A DNA stretch of 64,000 nucleotides, taken from the NCBI GenBank assembly GCA_013822735.1, contig PNKZ01000017.1:1-64000 (forward strand). The letters run 5' to 3'. The first letter of the stretch is position 1. Each line of letters opens with the position of its first letter. Below, piece after piece: positions 40,213-49,950 of this stretch. The position numbers and the translations under genes are program-made. The notes under the pieces are model-generated. The model was given only the letters and a program-made list of their open reading frames with translations. It was not told the DNA's origin and did not search any database. This DNA is from Pirellula sp. (GTDB taxonomy: Bacteria; Planctomycetota; Planctomycetia; Pirellulales; PNKZ01).

Positions 40213-43200
40213 CTAGTTCGCTCCCGCCTTTTCAAATCGTCGCGGCGGTTTTGGCGGGGTCGGTTTGAACTCGGCGGCCGTGATTTTGAGGCTGTCCGCG
40301 CCGAGGTACTCCGTGACGCGACGGCGCATTTCCGGGTCGAACGCCACTTTCACGGCTTCGCTCGCCAGCACCATCCGTGTGCGGTCGGCGAGCGTGAGCA
40401 CGAGTTGCACATCGCAGGCGCCGGGATAGCCGCGGAGGATTTCGAACAGATCCTGCAGCCCCTTCTCGCCGTGCTTCGCTTCGTCGACGCGGACGACGAT
40501 TCCCTTCACGAAGCGCGATTCCATCTGCTCGATCGGAATAATCTCGTTGACGATGAAGTTGGCGTCTTCGCTGCCGGGACGCTTGTCGATCACGCCGCGG
40601 ACGACCACGATCTTGTCGGCTTCGACCAAGTGCCCGTGCTTGGCGAAGTCTTCCGGCCAGAGAATGCAGCGCATGATGCCGTGCATATCTTCCAAGTCCC
40701 ACATGGCGTACTTGGTGTTTACTTGGCCGGGGCGCGGGTTCTTGGTGTGCGAAAACTTGATCGCCGCGAGCATGCCGCCGAGGCGAACTTCCGTGCGATT
40801 GCTGAGGAGCGCCGCCTCGGTCGTCGGCCGCAAGTCGTAGGTCTTGAACGTTTCTTCGTATTCGCCGAGCGGATGGCTCGTGAGGTAGTAGCCGAGCACT
40901 TCCTTCTCGGCAGCCATTTCTTGGCGCTGTTCCCACGGCGGGATCATCGGCAACAGCGACTTGCCGGCCGCCGCGCCGGGCGAGGCCGCCTCTTCGGCAT
41001 CGTCGTCGTCAAACAAGCCCTTCTGGCCGCGCTTCTTATCGGCGAGCACCGAGGCGGCCGATTGCATGGCCTTGTCGAGCACGGCGCTCCATTGAGCGCG
41101 GTGGCCGCCGAGTTTGTCGAAGGCGCCGGCCTTGATGAGCGACTCGATCGCCGTACGGTTCACGGTCGACGAATCGAGCCGGCCGCAGAAGTCGAACAGG
41201 TCGCGATACGGGCCGTTCTTCGCGCGCTCTTCGGCCAAGGCCGTCGCCGCGCTGCCGCCGCAACCCTTGATGCCGGCGAGGCCGAAGTAGATCTTGCCGT
41301 CGTTCACGCCGAACTCGGCCGAGCAAGTGTTCACGTCGGGCGAGACCACCTCGATGTTCATGCGCCGGCAATCTTCGAGATGCTCGACGAGCGAGTCTTT
41401 CTTCTTGAAGTTGCGCCCTTCGATATCTCCGCAAAGCAGCGCCGCCATGAATTCGACGGGGTAATGCGCCTTCAAGTACGCCGTCATGTAGGCGATGAGG
41501 GCGTAGGCGGTCGAGTGGCTCTTGTTGAAGCCGTAGCCGGCAAACTTTTCGATCATCTCGAACAAGTTCACGGCCTGCGCTTCGGTGAGCCCCTTCTTCT
41601 TGCAACCGGCGACGAACTCGGCGCGGTACTTGGCGATCATCTCCAGCTTCTTTTTGGAGATAGCCTTAATACAGGTATACGAGTTCGGCAGTTCGATATC
41701 GCCCAAGCGATTCAAAATGCGCATGACCTGCTCTTGGTAGACCATCACGCCGTGAGTCTCTTCGAGCACTTCCTTCATTACCGGGTGCAGATACTCGGCC
41801 TGCTTCCGGCCCAGCTTTACCTGGATATATTCGTCGACCATGCCCCCTTCGAGCGGACCGGGACGGTACAGCGCGTTCGTGGCGATGATGTCGCGGAAAT
41901 GGTCGGGCTTCATCCGCTGCAAAAGGTCGCGAATGCCGCCGCTTTCAAGTTGGAACACTCCCTTCGTTTCGCCGCGTCGCAGGAGCGCGAAGCTCGCTTC
42001 GTCGTCGAGCGGAAACTTGTAAGGGTCGATGCGCTTGCCGGTCGATTGTTCGATGAGGTCGACCGTCTTGGCGAGCACCGTCAAGTTGCGCAGGCCGAGG
42101 AAGTCCATCTTGAGCAGGCCGGCCTTTTCGACGTCGGCCATGGCCCACTGCGTGATGACTTCTTCTTTCCCCTGCACGTGCTGCAGCGGCACGTATTCGA
42201 TGAGCGGCGAATCGGCGATCACCACCGCCGCGGCATGCGTGCCGACGTTGCGGGCCAGGCCTTCGATCTTCATCGCGAAGTTATAGAGCTCGCGCGTTTC
42301 CGGATCGGCGTCGTACTGCTTCTTCAGGTCGGCGCTCTTCTCCAGGGCTTCGCTCAGTTCGATGCCGAGTTCTTCCGGCACTTTAGAGACGAGATCGTCG
42401 ACCTTCGGAATCGGCCAACCGAGCGTGCGGCCGACGTCGCGAATCGCCGCCCGCGCCGCGAGCGTGCCGAACGTGCCGATCTGTGCGACATTCTTCTCGC
42501 CGTACTTTTGCTTAACGTAGTTGATCACATCGACGCGGCGGTCTTTGCAGAAGTCGATGTCGATATCGGGCGCTTCCTTGCGGCTTTCGTCCAAGAAGCG
42601 TTCGAAGAGCAAGTCGTACTTCAGCGGGCAGACGTGGCTCAGCTTCAGCGCGTAGGCGACGATCGACCCGACGCCGGAACCGCGCGCGGAGCATGGAATA
42701 TTCTGCTCGACGGCGAAGCGGACGAAGTCCCACACCACGAGGAAGTAATTCGCGAAGCCGAGCTTATTGATGCAGGAGAGCTCGCGATCGAGCCGCGCGA
42801 CCACCACGGGGGCGAGCTCCCCTTCGGGCGTGAGCATGTCGGGGACGTCGGCATAGCGCTCTTTGAGGCCTGCCACACAGAGCTCATAGAGATAATCGGC
42901 GGGGGTGCGTTCCGGCGGAATCGGCAACGTCGGGAAGTAACGCTTGCCGAGTTCGAGATCGATGTCGACCGTATTGGCGATCTCTTGGCTGCGGGCCACG
43001 GCGTCTTCCATGCCCGGGAAGGCCGCATACATTTCTTCCGGCGCGCGGAGGAAGAATTCGCTCCCCTCCATCTTCATGCGCTTCGTGTCGGTACGAAATT
43101 TCCCCATGTTGATGCAGAGCAGCACGTCCTGCGCATCGGCATCTTCACGGTTCACATAGTGCGCATCGCTCGTGGCGACGAGCGGCAGGCCTGTTCGCTT

Positions 43201-43803
43201 GGCGACTTCGACCGTCGCCTCCAAGGCCCAGCGTTGGATTTCGACGCCGTTGTTCTGTACTTCCAAGAAGTAGCGGTCGCCGAAGATGTCGGAAAACCAG
43301 GTGGCGATCCGCTTTGCTTGTTCCCAGTCGGGCTCGCCGCCGCCGGTTTGCAGCAAGGTCTTACTCAGCTCGCCGGAAACGCAGCCGGAGAGACAGATGA
43401 TCCCTTCGCTGTGGGCCTTGAGCAGTTCCTTGTCGATGCGCGGCTTGCGGTAGAACCCTTCCAAATAGGCGGCCGACGCCATCTTGATGAGGTTCTTGAA
43501 GCCGGTGCGATTTTGCGCGAGCAGCGTGAGGTGGTAGCTCGCTTCTTGGTCGCCGGTCGGAGCTTCTTTGATGAACCGGCTGCCCGGGGCGATGTACGCC
43601 TCGTAGCCGATGATCGGGTTGATCCCTTTGTCTTTCGCCTTCTGATAAAACTCGAGCGCGCCGTACAGGTTGCCGTGATCGGTGATCGCCAACGAGTTCA
43701 TGCCGGAAGCCTTCGCCTTGGCGATGAGCCCGCCGATGGGGCTCGCTCCGTCGAGCAGGCTGTAGTGGCTATGGCAATGCAGATGGACGAACGAACGGCT
43801 CAT
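40213..43803 (-). CDS. dnaE: DNA polymerase III subunit alpha
   Basis: Replicative polymerase subunit of 1196 residues, DnaE type. The N-terminal PHP domain opens with FVHLHCHSHYSLLDGASP (its His/Asp residues appear intact). The palm carries the catalytic PDIDIDF at 412-418 (Asp413, Asp415 and nearby), preceded by CSARGSGVGSIVAYAL; the fingers include LYRPGPLEGGMVDEYI and KSHSTAYALIAYMTAYLKAHYP. A helix-hairpin-helix region and an OB fold (TEVRLGGMLAAIKFSHTKNP) follow, and the end is a short tail. No 3'-5' exonuclease insertion, so proofreading needs a separate DnaQ. Length is normal. A frame of 1139 codons antisense to it is a shadow. Confidence 0.95.
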   Translation of the reverse strand: MSRSFVHLHCHSHYSLLDGASPIGGLIAKAKASGMNSLAITDHGNLYGALEFYQKAKDKGINPIIGYEAYIAPGSRFIKEAPTGDQEASYHLTLLAQNRTGFKNLIKMASAAYLEGFYRKPRIDKELLKAHSEGIICLSGCVSGELSKTLLQTGGGEPDWEQAKRIATWFSDIFGDRYFLEVQNNGVEIQRWALEATVEVAKRTGLPLVATSDAHYVNREDADAQDVLLCINMGKFRTDTKRMKMEGSEFFLRAPEEMYAAFPGMEDAVARSQEIANTVDIDLELGKRYFPTLPIPPERTPADYLYELCVAGLKERYADVPDMLTPEGELAPVVVARLDRELSCINKLGFANYFLVVWDFVRFAVEQNIPCSARGSGVGSIVAYALKLSHVCPLKYDLLFERFLDESRKEAPDIDIDFCKDRRVDVINYVKQKYGEKNVAQIGTFGTLAARAAIRDVGRTLGWPIPKVDDLVSKVPEELGIELSEALEKSADLKKQYDADPETRELYNFAMKIEGLARNVGTHAAAVVIADSPLIEYVPLQHVQGKEEVITQWAMADVEKAGLLKMDFLGLRNLTVLAKTVDLIEQSTGKRIDPYKFPLDDEASFALLRRGETKGVFQLESGGIRDLLQRMKPDHFRDIIATNALYRPGPLEGGMVDEYIQVKLGRKQAEYLHPVMKEVLEETHGVMVYQEQVMRILNRLGDIELPNSYTCIKAISKKKLEMIAKYRAEFVAGCKKKGLTEAQAVNLFEMIEKFAGYGFNKSHSTAYALIAYMTAYLKAHYPVEFMAALLCGDIEGRNFKKKDSLVEHLEDCRRMNIEVVSPDVNTCSAEFGVNDGKIYFGLAGIKGCGGSAATALAEERAKNGPYRDLFDFCGRLDSSTVNRTAIESLIKAGAFDKLGGHRAQWSAVLDKAMQSAASVLADKKRGQKGLFDDDDAEEAASPGAAAGKSLLPMIPPWEQRQEMAAEKEVLGYYLTSHPLGEYEETFKTYDLRPTTEAALLSNRTEVRLGGMLAAIKFSHTKNPRPGQVNTKYAMWDLEDMHGIMRCILWPEDFAKHGHLVEADKIVVVRGVIDKRPGSEDANFIVNEIIPIEQMESRFVKGIVVRVDEAKHGEKGLQDLFEILRGYPGACDVQLVLTLADRTRMVLASEAVKVAFDPEMRRRVTEYLGADSLKITAAEFKPTPPKPPRRFEKAGAN

Positions 43804-44049
43804 GCGGCTTCCCTCGCGCGGTAGAAATGCTCCGTCAGGCGGTCGAACAGACGGGCGGCAGAACAGAATTCTACCCCGTCGGGCGCGAAAATCGAACGAC
43901 GCGAAAACGCCGAGAAAAGCGCGGGCTTGACGAAGCGGAGTTCGCGCTAAGACGCAAAGCCGGAGACTGGAAGACGGAGAGAAGAGGAGACTGGGAGAAT
44001 GAGATCCGAATCTCCCCCTCTCCTAATCTCCAAGTCTCTTAGTCTTCCG

Positions 44050-44733
44050 TTACTCTTCCGTCGTCTTCGGCTCGGCGATGGAGCGGGCGTATTCGGCCAG
44101 GCGCCATTGCAGGTCGATCAGGTTTTGCCAGTGGCGCTCGTCGACGATCACGCGCTTCGCTTGCGGCTCGGCCTTCATGCCGCTGAGGGCTTCGCGAACC
44201 CGCACGTGGCAAAACTCCAGCACTTCGCAGAGTTGCGCGGCCTGCAGCGGGGAGAGCTTCTGCGGCAGCTCGGGCGGTACTTTGATCTTCCGCTCGGCCG
44301 CTTCGCTGAGCCGTTCCGACCAATGCTCTTCGTAATCGACGCCGGCCTGCGCGGCCTGCCGCTTCAGGTCTTCCGGCACCATGGTCTGGTCTTGCGGGCC
44401 GCCGTCTCCCTGCATGCCGATCAGGCGTTCGGCGATCTCCTCGCGCGAACCGAAGAGCACCACCGACCGGCCGACGGAGATAATGTCGCCGTAGCGGAGG
44501 ATGCGGAGCGAGACGTCTTCGCCGTTGACCTTGGTGCCGTTGGTGCTGTCGAGATCGGTCAGCACGTATTGCTGCTGGTCTTCCTGAATCTTCAGGTGGT
44601 ACCGGCTGACCCGTTCGTCGTTGAGTTGAACGACGTTTCCTTCTTCCCGTCCGATGGTCACGGGGGTCGGCAGACCGCCGAACACGCGTCCGCGATCGGC
44701 GCCGTCGAGAACCCTTAGTGTGATCATCGCCAT
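44050..44733 (-). CDS. FHA-domain protein
   Basis: Cytoplasmic protein of 227 residues. The N-terminal 100 residues are a forkhead-associated domain: TPVTIGREEGNVVQLNDERVSRYHLKI holds the G-R and S-R-x-H phosphothreonine-binding residues, and LTDLDSTNGTKVNGEDV the N-G turn. The C-terminal half is helical (LKRQAAQAGVDYEEHW; PLQAAQLCEVLEFCHVRVREAL), without known domain. FHA modules read Ser/Thr-kinase phosphorylation; Planctomycetes have many such kinases. The partner kinase is not in the window. It is upstream of dnaE on the same strand, 246 bp away. Confidence 0.85.
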   Translation of the reverse strand: MAMITLRVLDGADRGRVFGGLPTPVTIGREEGNVVQLNDERVSRYHLKIQEDQQQYVLTDLDSTNGTKVNGEDVSLRILRYGDIISVGRSVVLFGSREEIAERLIGMQGDGGPQDQTMVPEDLKRQAAQAGVDYEEHWSERLSEAAERKIKVPPELPQKLSPLQAAQLCEVLEFCHVRVREALSGMKAEPQAKRVIVDERHWQNLIDLQWRLAEYARSIAEPKTTEE

Positions 44734-45044
44734 AAGAGGTTCGCGAGCGGACGGGGGCCGATCGTTCGGGAAATACGTAGTTTCGATACTCTAAGCGCTT
44801 ATAACATGCGGCGGAAAGAGCGGCAAGGATAAGCCCCGCGAAGAGTTAGGAAGCGGCGGTTTTCTGCGCGTCGCGTCGTAATTATGCGGTTCTTGCTCGG
44901 CGATCGGGGGCGGTTCTACGGCAATCCGCAAACCTTTGCGAGCACGCGGCTAACGCCCCGAACCGGTTGTCAAAGACAACGTCTTTGCTAGAGTGGGCGT
45001 TGCGCGTTTGCCCCGGTCTTGCAGGCCGGCAATTCCGCGCGGAT
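44734..45044. other. Intergenic stretch upstream of tRNA-Arg
   Basis: 311 bases without a protein gene. It must contain the FHA-gene promoter (reverse) and the tRNA promoter (forward). Short inverted words (GGTTGTCAAAG and CTTTG-type) occur near 44965, but no confident -35/-10 pair could be assigned. Confidence 0.3.
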
Positions 45045-45118
45045 GCACCCGTGGCGCAATTGGATAGCGCATCGGTCTTCGGAACCGAGGGTTACAGGTT
45101 CGAATCCTGTCGGGTGTA
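45045..45118 (+). tRNA. tRNA-Arg (anticodon UCG)
   Basis: Complete cloverleaf: acceptor GCACCCG pairs with CGGGTGT (first pair G-U), D stem GCGC/GCGC around AATTGGATA, anticodon stem TCGGT/ACCGA with loop CTTCGGA giving anticodon TCG, and T stem ACAGG/CCTGT around TTCGAAT. The discriminator is A and CCA is not encoded. It reads CGA (and CGG) arginine codons. Confidence 0.95.
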
Positions 45119-45198
45119 CTGGGTCTCGTGCATGGGGGTCTAGTGCATGGGGCGATTGACGTTCTGAACATCGATGCTCGTGCGAAGTGCGCCCGTCG

Positions 45199-45588
45199 AT
45201 GGCAGGCCGCCGGATCGGAGCAGCTTTGACGTCCGAGCATTCTGATCCGCCGCCTATCGCCGGCATCCCCATCCCCGGTAAGCCCATCGCGGGTGACGCC
45301 GTTGCCGGTAGCTCGGCTCCGCTTGATGTCGCCGGCCGCGTTGACGTTCCGGTCTTCAACTGCATCGTCGCCATCATCGCCGAAGCCGGCGGGGTTCGGG
45401 CTCGCGTCGTGAACCTCGCAGGCTTGGAGTTCTCCGCCGCAAGCGAACGGGCCGCGCTCGCACAAATCGTCCCGGCCTTCAAACGACGCGTCGTCGACCT
45501 GCTTCAAGCCGAGCAGCCCATTCCCTGGATCGATCCTCCGCCGCCCGAGCCGAAGGAGCAACGTCGCTTCGTGCCGGTTCATCTCTAG
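45199..45588 (+). CDS. Hypothetical small protein
   Basis: Protein of 129 residues from ATG 45199; a GTG at 45187 and a TTG near 45226 are alternatives. The first 50 residues are Pro/Ile/Ala-rich (PPPIAGIPIPGKPIAGDAVAG); the rest looks folded: VPVFNCIVAIIAEAGGVRARVVNLAGLEFSAASERAALAQIVPAFKRRVVDLL, ending in WIDPPPPEPKEQRRFVPVHL. The last part resembles a one-strand/one-helix unit similar in flavour to HicB-like small proteins, without certainty. It lies 80 bp after tRNA-Arg and convergent with the CHAT gene. Function unknown. Confidence 0.65.
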   Translation: MAGRRIGAALTSEHSDPPPIAGIPIPGKPIAGDAVAGSSAPLDVAGRVDVPVFNCIVAIIAEAGGVRARVVNLAGLEFSAASERAALAQIVPAFKRRVVDLLQAEQPIPWIDPPPPEPKEQRRFVPVHL

Positions 45589-45645
45589 GCAACACGCGAC
45601 TTCGAGCAGCGCGAGACCCACGCGGCGATCTTTATCGACCGAACG

Positions 45646-48600
45646 TCATTTCGCCGCGTCGTCGAGATTCCACACGTAAATCCCTCGCGCTCCCGCCGTG
45701 GCCGCGATACGTTTGCCGTCCGGCGAGTACGCCACCGAGTAGCCCGCCCCGCGAAGTCCGTCGAGTTGACGCTGCAAAGCAGGTTCGGAAAGGTTGAAGA
45801 TGAACACCGGCGTCGGACTGATTCCGCTACCGGTCGCGACCGCGAACGATTTGCCGTCCGGGGAAAAGTCGATATCGCGGATCATCGCCGCGTGGTGCTC
45901 AAACTCGCGTACGACTCGGCCGGTCGTCGCGTCATGCAATCGCAAATGACGACCGAAGCCGACGACGACTTGCGTGCCGTCGGGGGTAAAGTTTGCGGCA
46001 CGAAGGAAGCTGCGCGGTTCCCCGGTGACGGTCCAGCGATGCGTGATGGCGCCCGTCGCAACATCGATGAGTGCGAGTTCGTCGGAAGAAAGGTCGACAA
46101 GTATCGAGTTGCCGTCCGGATGAAAACTTAGGACCAGACCGTTCGATTTCGGGACTTTTGCGTCGACGATGTTGCGCGGCCCCTCGGTCGATACGATTCG
46201 AACGTGAGATATTCGGTCGCTCATTGCCAGGCGTTTACCATCGGGCGAGAATTCCGCCGACGAAACGTCCGGCAGCACGTCGTCGATACTTTCCCGCGTC
46301 GCCCCCGCGGGCGTTCGGGGCGCGGGCCTCCAAATAAAGTTGCGTCCCCCGTTCAGATGCGCAAACCAGCGACCGTCGTGAGCCGCGGCAAACGCCAACG
46401 GCATCCCGGCGGCATCCAGCTGGACCGTGTGCGGAATCGCAACGTTGATGACGTAGAACTCGTTCTTTCCTTCGAGGATGAGTACGTCGTCCGACCACCA
46501 GTGAAGCTTTTTCGAATAGTACGAATAAGTGAGTCCGTCCGCCTTCCGACTCGATGCCGGTTGTTTCAAGAACAACGCCGCCCTCGGCGGCGCCTCGCGA
46601 ATCTCAAGATCGGACGCCGGCGGGATATGCGTCGCGACTTGGAATGCTCCCCACATCAGCGGATGGGAGCCGCCGAATCTCGTGCGGCGGTCTTCAATCG
46701 CGGCCAATTGCGCTCCGCGCAACGCGGTCGCAGGATCGTCGCCGGCTGCGTGGAGTTGAAAAAATCTCTGCATCAAGACGGCCGTTTCTTGATCTGGAAT
46801 CGACCACAGCGTCGAGAGCACGGTGTCGGCGCCGGCGAGGTGAAACGCGTGTCGCAATCCCGCTACTCCCTCTCCGTTTCGAATCTCGCCGACGCCGGTC
46901 TGGCAGGCGCTGAGCACGACCAGCCTGGTTCCGCGCAAATCGAGCTGCGAGGCTTCCCAACTGGTCAAGATGCCGTCCTTCTCACCGGTCATCGCCGCCG
47001 GATCATTCGCCCCGGCCAGCGCCAATCCGCCGCGCAGCAGCGGATTCGGAACGGCGACGTCGCCCCCGGGGAAATAAAAGCCATGAGTACTGAGCACCAG
47101 TGTCGAGGGGCCTCGCGCCTCGCGCAAGCGGCGTTCCGTCGCTTCGTCGTCCAGAAGCACCACCGGCTTCGTCCCGGACAGCCTTTCCAGCTGAGGGGCG
47201 ATGCCGAGCACTTCGCGGCGTGTTCCCGGCAATTCATTGAAAGGCCCTTCCATGTCGCCGGCGCCGTCGACGCCCAACCCGTAGTTCGGAGAGCCGACGA
47301 CCAGTGACGGCGCCTCACTGGACGAAGATTTTTTGAGGACGAGTTCACGACTGCTGGTCACGATCGTAATGCTATGTTCCTGAACGGCATAACGCCCGCT
47401 CTGGAGCGGCAAGACGGCCCAAGGGATCATCCAGAGATCGGAATCCGGCGCGATGATCCAGTGATCGTATTGTTCGAGCTCATTGAGCAGCACGTGAAAG
47501 TGGAGCGACAGCATTTCTTCCATGCGATTGGAAAACTCCAGCTCCGCTCCCGCTTCCCCCTGCGTCGAACGAGGGCCCACGCCGCTCAAGCGTTGATGAA
47601 TCGTAGCGACGACGTCGTCAATTTTGTCGGCCGGACCGATGTCCAAGAATTGGTAGTTCCCGTTGAGGTCGTTCGGGTCCGTCTTGCGCGTCAGTAGGCA
47701 GGCGACATAGTGATCGCCGTCGCCGTAGGGCCCCAGCAAATTGCCTCGCGGACGAATCTTTATTTTGACGAATTCCACCAGCGCGGTCCGCGGGGGCAAG
47801 GCCTTCATCACTTCCTCGGCCTCGACCCAGCGCTGCGTGTTGCCGGATGCCGCCGCCAACTGCGCTCGCAACTCCGCCTCTTCTTTCCGAAGCCGTGCGA
47901 CATCTGCGATGTGTTCGCCGCCGCTCGCTAGTTCGGCGAGCGGCGTCAGCATCCGCTTCGCCAACTCCCCGCGAACTCCCCGGAGTTTGGTCGCCGTTTC
48001 GCGGAGCTTTTCGTCTTTCTCGGCCCAGGCGAATCCTTGAGCGGCCTCGGCGGCCGCGCCTTTGCCGTTGACGAACCATCCGGCCGTTACGAGCGGATTC
48101 GGCACCGGCGCCTTCGGCTCCGTCAGCAATAACGACATCGTCTTTTCCAAGAGGGGACGATCGAACTTGACGGTGAACGTCGCTCGTTCTTGTTCCGAAT
48201 ACGCGGGTAGCACCTCGATCGTGAAGTTACGTAAGATTTTTCGCGATTGATTCATCGAGTCGTAAGCGCCGGGTTCGAGCAACAGCCCTTGAATCATCGC
48301 TAAAGTGCCGTACGCGTTCGCGGTTTCGGGATGGCCTTCGCCCAGCGTCTTCTCCAAAATGGCGATCGCCTTTTGAGCCGCGTCGCGCGCTGCGGAGAAG
48401 TCGGACGCTCGCTCCAAAGCCCTCGAGTATTCCTGATAGAGCGCGCCCAGCGACGCGTGCGACGCCCCATACTTCGCCACGACCTCGTCGATCGCTTTAC
48501 GACAAAGCTCGACCGACCGTTCCAGGCGGTTCTCGTCTGGCGCCGCAGCGCTCCACTCGTCCGCGCGATCGACGACCTCGGTCGGGTTCGGTGACGTTGC

Positions 48601-49032
48601 GACGGAAGTATCGCCGGAGAGCGCCGGTGCTGATGCGGATGACGAGGCATCCACGACCGGCGACATGGCGGTATTCGCCGTCTGTGGAACGGCGGACGAC
48701 CCGGCTTGAAGGGCCCACACGGCAATGCCCGTCGCAACACCGACGAGTACGAGCGCGACTACGGCGAATAGCAGCTTCTTTTGACGCGGCTGCGCCCGCG
48801 TCGCGAGGGGCGTCCCCTTCGCAGCGCCGCTGACGCGCGGAGTCGTCACGATTTGGATGCCCGTCGTCGACGTCGGCAAAGGCGCGGAAGGCGTTGCCGT
48901 CGGATCGCTCGCTTTTCGAATGGGAATGGGTACCGCGCCGCCGCACGTGGGACACTTGCCCGTTTTTCCACCTAACTCGTCGCGAACTTGAAATGTTCGT
49001 CCGCAACCGACACAGGAAACTTTCTGCGGCAT
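45646..49032 (-). CDS. Membrane-anchored CHAT protease with zinc ribbon, TPR and WD40 domains
   Basis: Protein of 1128 residues. Order: zinc ribbon with CVGC (Cys7, Cys10) and CPTC (Cys27, Cys30); basic linker; one TM helix at 87-108 (LLFAVVALVLVGVATGIAVW); TPR-like helical repeats about 160-260 (ALYQEYSRALERASDFSAARDAAQKAIAIL); a central helical segment; then a CHAT caspase-like domain at about 530-800 with candidate dyad His650 (LVLSTHGFYFPGGD) and Cys710 (LVVLSACQTGVGE); finally five WD40-like blades (FSPDGKRLAMSD, FHPDGNSILVDL, FTPDGTQVVVGF, FSPDGKSFAVAT, YSPDGKRIAATA) to the end. CHAT domains are caspase-clan proteases, several in defence or cell-death pathways. Substrate and trigger unknown. 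Confidence 0.9.
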   Translation of the reverse strand: MPQKVSCVGCGRTFQVRDELGGKTGKCPTCGGAVPIPIRKASDPTATPSAPLPTSTTGIQIVTTPRVSGAAKGTPLATRAQPRQKKLLFAVVALVLVGVATGIAVWALQAGSSAVPQTANTAMSPVVDASSSASAPALSGDTSVATSPNPTEVVDRADEWSAAAPDENRLERSVELCRKAIDEVVAKYGASHASLGALYQEYSRALERASDFSAARDAAQKAIAILEKTLGEGHPETANAYGTLAMIQGLLLEPGAYDSMNQSRKILRNFTIEVLPAYSEQERATFTVKFDRPLLEKTMSLLLTEPKAPVPNPLVTAGWFVNGKGAAAEAAQGFAWAEKDEKLRETATKLRGVRGELAKRMLTPLAELASGGEHIADVARLRKEEAELRAQLAAASGNTQRWVEAEEVMKALPPRTALVEFVKIKIRPRGNLLGPYGDGDHYVACLLTRKTDPNDLNGNYQFLDIGPADKIDDVVATIHQRLSGVGPRSTQGEAGAELEFSNRMEEMLSLHFHVLLNELEQYDHWIIAPDSDLWMIPWAVLPLQSGRYAVQEHSITIVTSSRELVLKKSSSSEAPSLVVGSPNYGLGVDGAGDMEGPFNELPGTRREVLGIAPQLERLSGTKPVVLLDDEATERRLREARGPSTLVLSTHGFYFPGGDVAVPNPLLRGGLALAGANDPAAMTGEKDGILTSWEASQLDLRGTRLVVLSACQTGVGEIRNGEGVAGLRHAFHLAGADTVLSTLWSIPDQETAVLMQRFFQLHAAGDDPATALRGAQLAAIEDRRTRFGGSHPLMWGAFQVATHIPPASDLEIREAPPRAALFLKQPASSRKADGLTYSYYSKKLHWWSDDVLILEGKNEFYVINVAIPHTVQLDAAGMPLAFAAAHDGRWFAHLNGGRNFIWRPAPRTPAGATRESIDDVLPDVSSAEFSPDGKRLAMSDRISHVRIVSTEGPRNIVDAKVPKSNGLVLSFHPDGNSILVDLSSDELALIDVATGAITHRWTVTGEPRSFLRAANFTPDGTQVVVGFGRHLRLHDATTGRVVREFEHHAAMIRDIDFSPDGKSFAVATGSGISPTPVFIFNLSEPALQRQLDGLRGAGYSVAYSPDGKRIAATAGARGIYVWNLDDAAK

Positions 49033-49501
49033 CGCGTCCTCGCGTAGACGATCTCACAAACGACAAATCGGGCCGATTTTTCCAGAATCGACTGGGCCAA
49101 GAAGAGAACTCTTGGATACTCGACAATTACCGGCAAGTCAAAGATGAAACGGTCGGAATCGTACGGGCGCTAGGCAGCGAGCTGGAGCAATCAGAGACCT
49201 CGCCGTGGGATACTCGCGGACCGTCGTCGATGAGAGATGTCGGATGATGCCGCTGTTTGCCGAAGGCGCCTCGACTGCAGGGACCTGATGTCGGAATCAC
49301 CGTAGCGCGGGGCGTGCCTACTGCGCTCGTCAAGCGACGAATTGGGCCGGCCAAATCTGCTCTGGAAAGTGGGCCGGCGGATTTGGGATAATGCGGCGTG
49401 ATTTTCTATCCGCGACCCGTTGCGAGTCATGCGCCATGACGAACGCTGCTCAGTTCGCTCTTTCCGCAAAGGTCCCTAGGCCCGCTCATCCGCCCCGACG
49501 G
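49033..49501. other. Intergenic stretch upstream of the CHAT gene
   Basis: About 470 bases without credible gene. The promoter of the CHAT gene should be here. An inverted pair AGAACTCTTGG / CCAAGAGTTCTC-type occurs around 49095-49112 (AAGAGAACTCTT), a possible short operator-like palindrome. Otherwise nothing recognised. Confidence 0.35.
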
Positions 49502-49920
49502 GGCACCTTCTCCCGCGAGGGGAGAAGGGAGAATCGTGTTACGGCAGAGCGGCTCCGCTCACGACAGGCGGCTCCCCGGGGGTTAAGGCGCGCGCTCGCA
49601 AATCGACGTAAGTGCTGCGCACTAACTCGCGATTCTGCGCACAACCGACCCCTCGCAGTGCGCGTCGGAGCGCTTACCAACAAGGGAGCGCACAACCGGT
49701 TTCACGTAGTGCGCACCGCTCGCTGCGCGCTTCGGGTACTTACGTCGATTTGCGGCGCGGCGATCGGCGCCATTTGCCGCGAGCGGCGCGTTGCGTCCGG
49801 CGCGGCGTTGCGCGAAGTGCGCGTTCGGCCTGCGGTCGCGCACTACGAGAAATATCACGACGGGCGCAGCGCGCAACAAATGCGCAACACCGCGCAGGAA
49901 AATGGGCGTGCGGCGCACAA
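49502..49920 (-). repeat. Dispersed TGCGCA-rich repeat, copy B (inverted)
   Basis: Reverse-complement relative of the element at 6156-6640. Reading the minus strand, the same landmarks follow in order: CATTTTCCTGCGCG, AGTGCGCGACCG, GCTCGCGGCAAAT, CCCTTGTTGGTAAGCGCTCC, GGGGTCGGTTGTGCGCA, CACTTACGTCGATT, GAGCGGAGCCG and a CTCCC hairpin. The ACTTACGTCGATT word occurs twice within this copy (near 49575 and 49741 on the plus strand as AAATCGACGTAAGT-like). It separates the CHAT gene from the VWA gene and encodes no credible protein. Confidence 0.75.
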
Positions 49921-49950
49921 TCGGCGCAGTAAATCGCCGCCTCATGGCGT

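Noticed and set aside
40405-43824. Uninterrupted 1139-codon forward frame antisense to dnaE
   Set aside because: It mirrors dnaE, and its translation lacks any domain pattern. GC-rich codon bias commonly leaves long open antisense frames.
44950-45621. Reverse 223-codon frame across tRNA-Arg
   Set aside because: It reads through a complete tRNA gene and is antisense to a better small gene.
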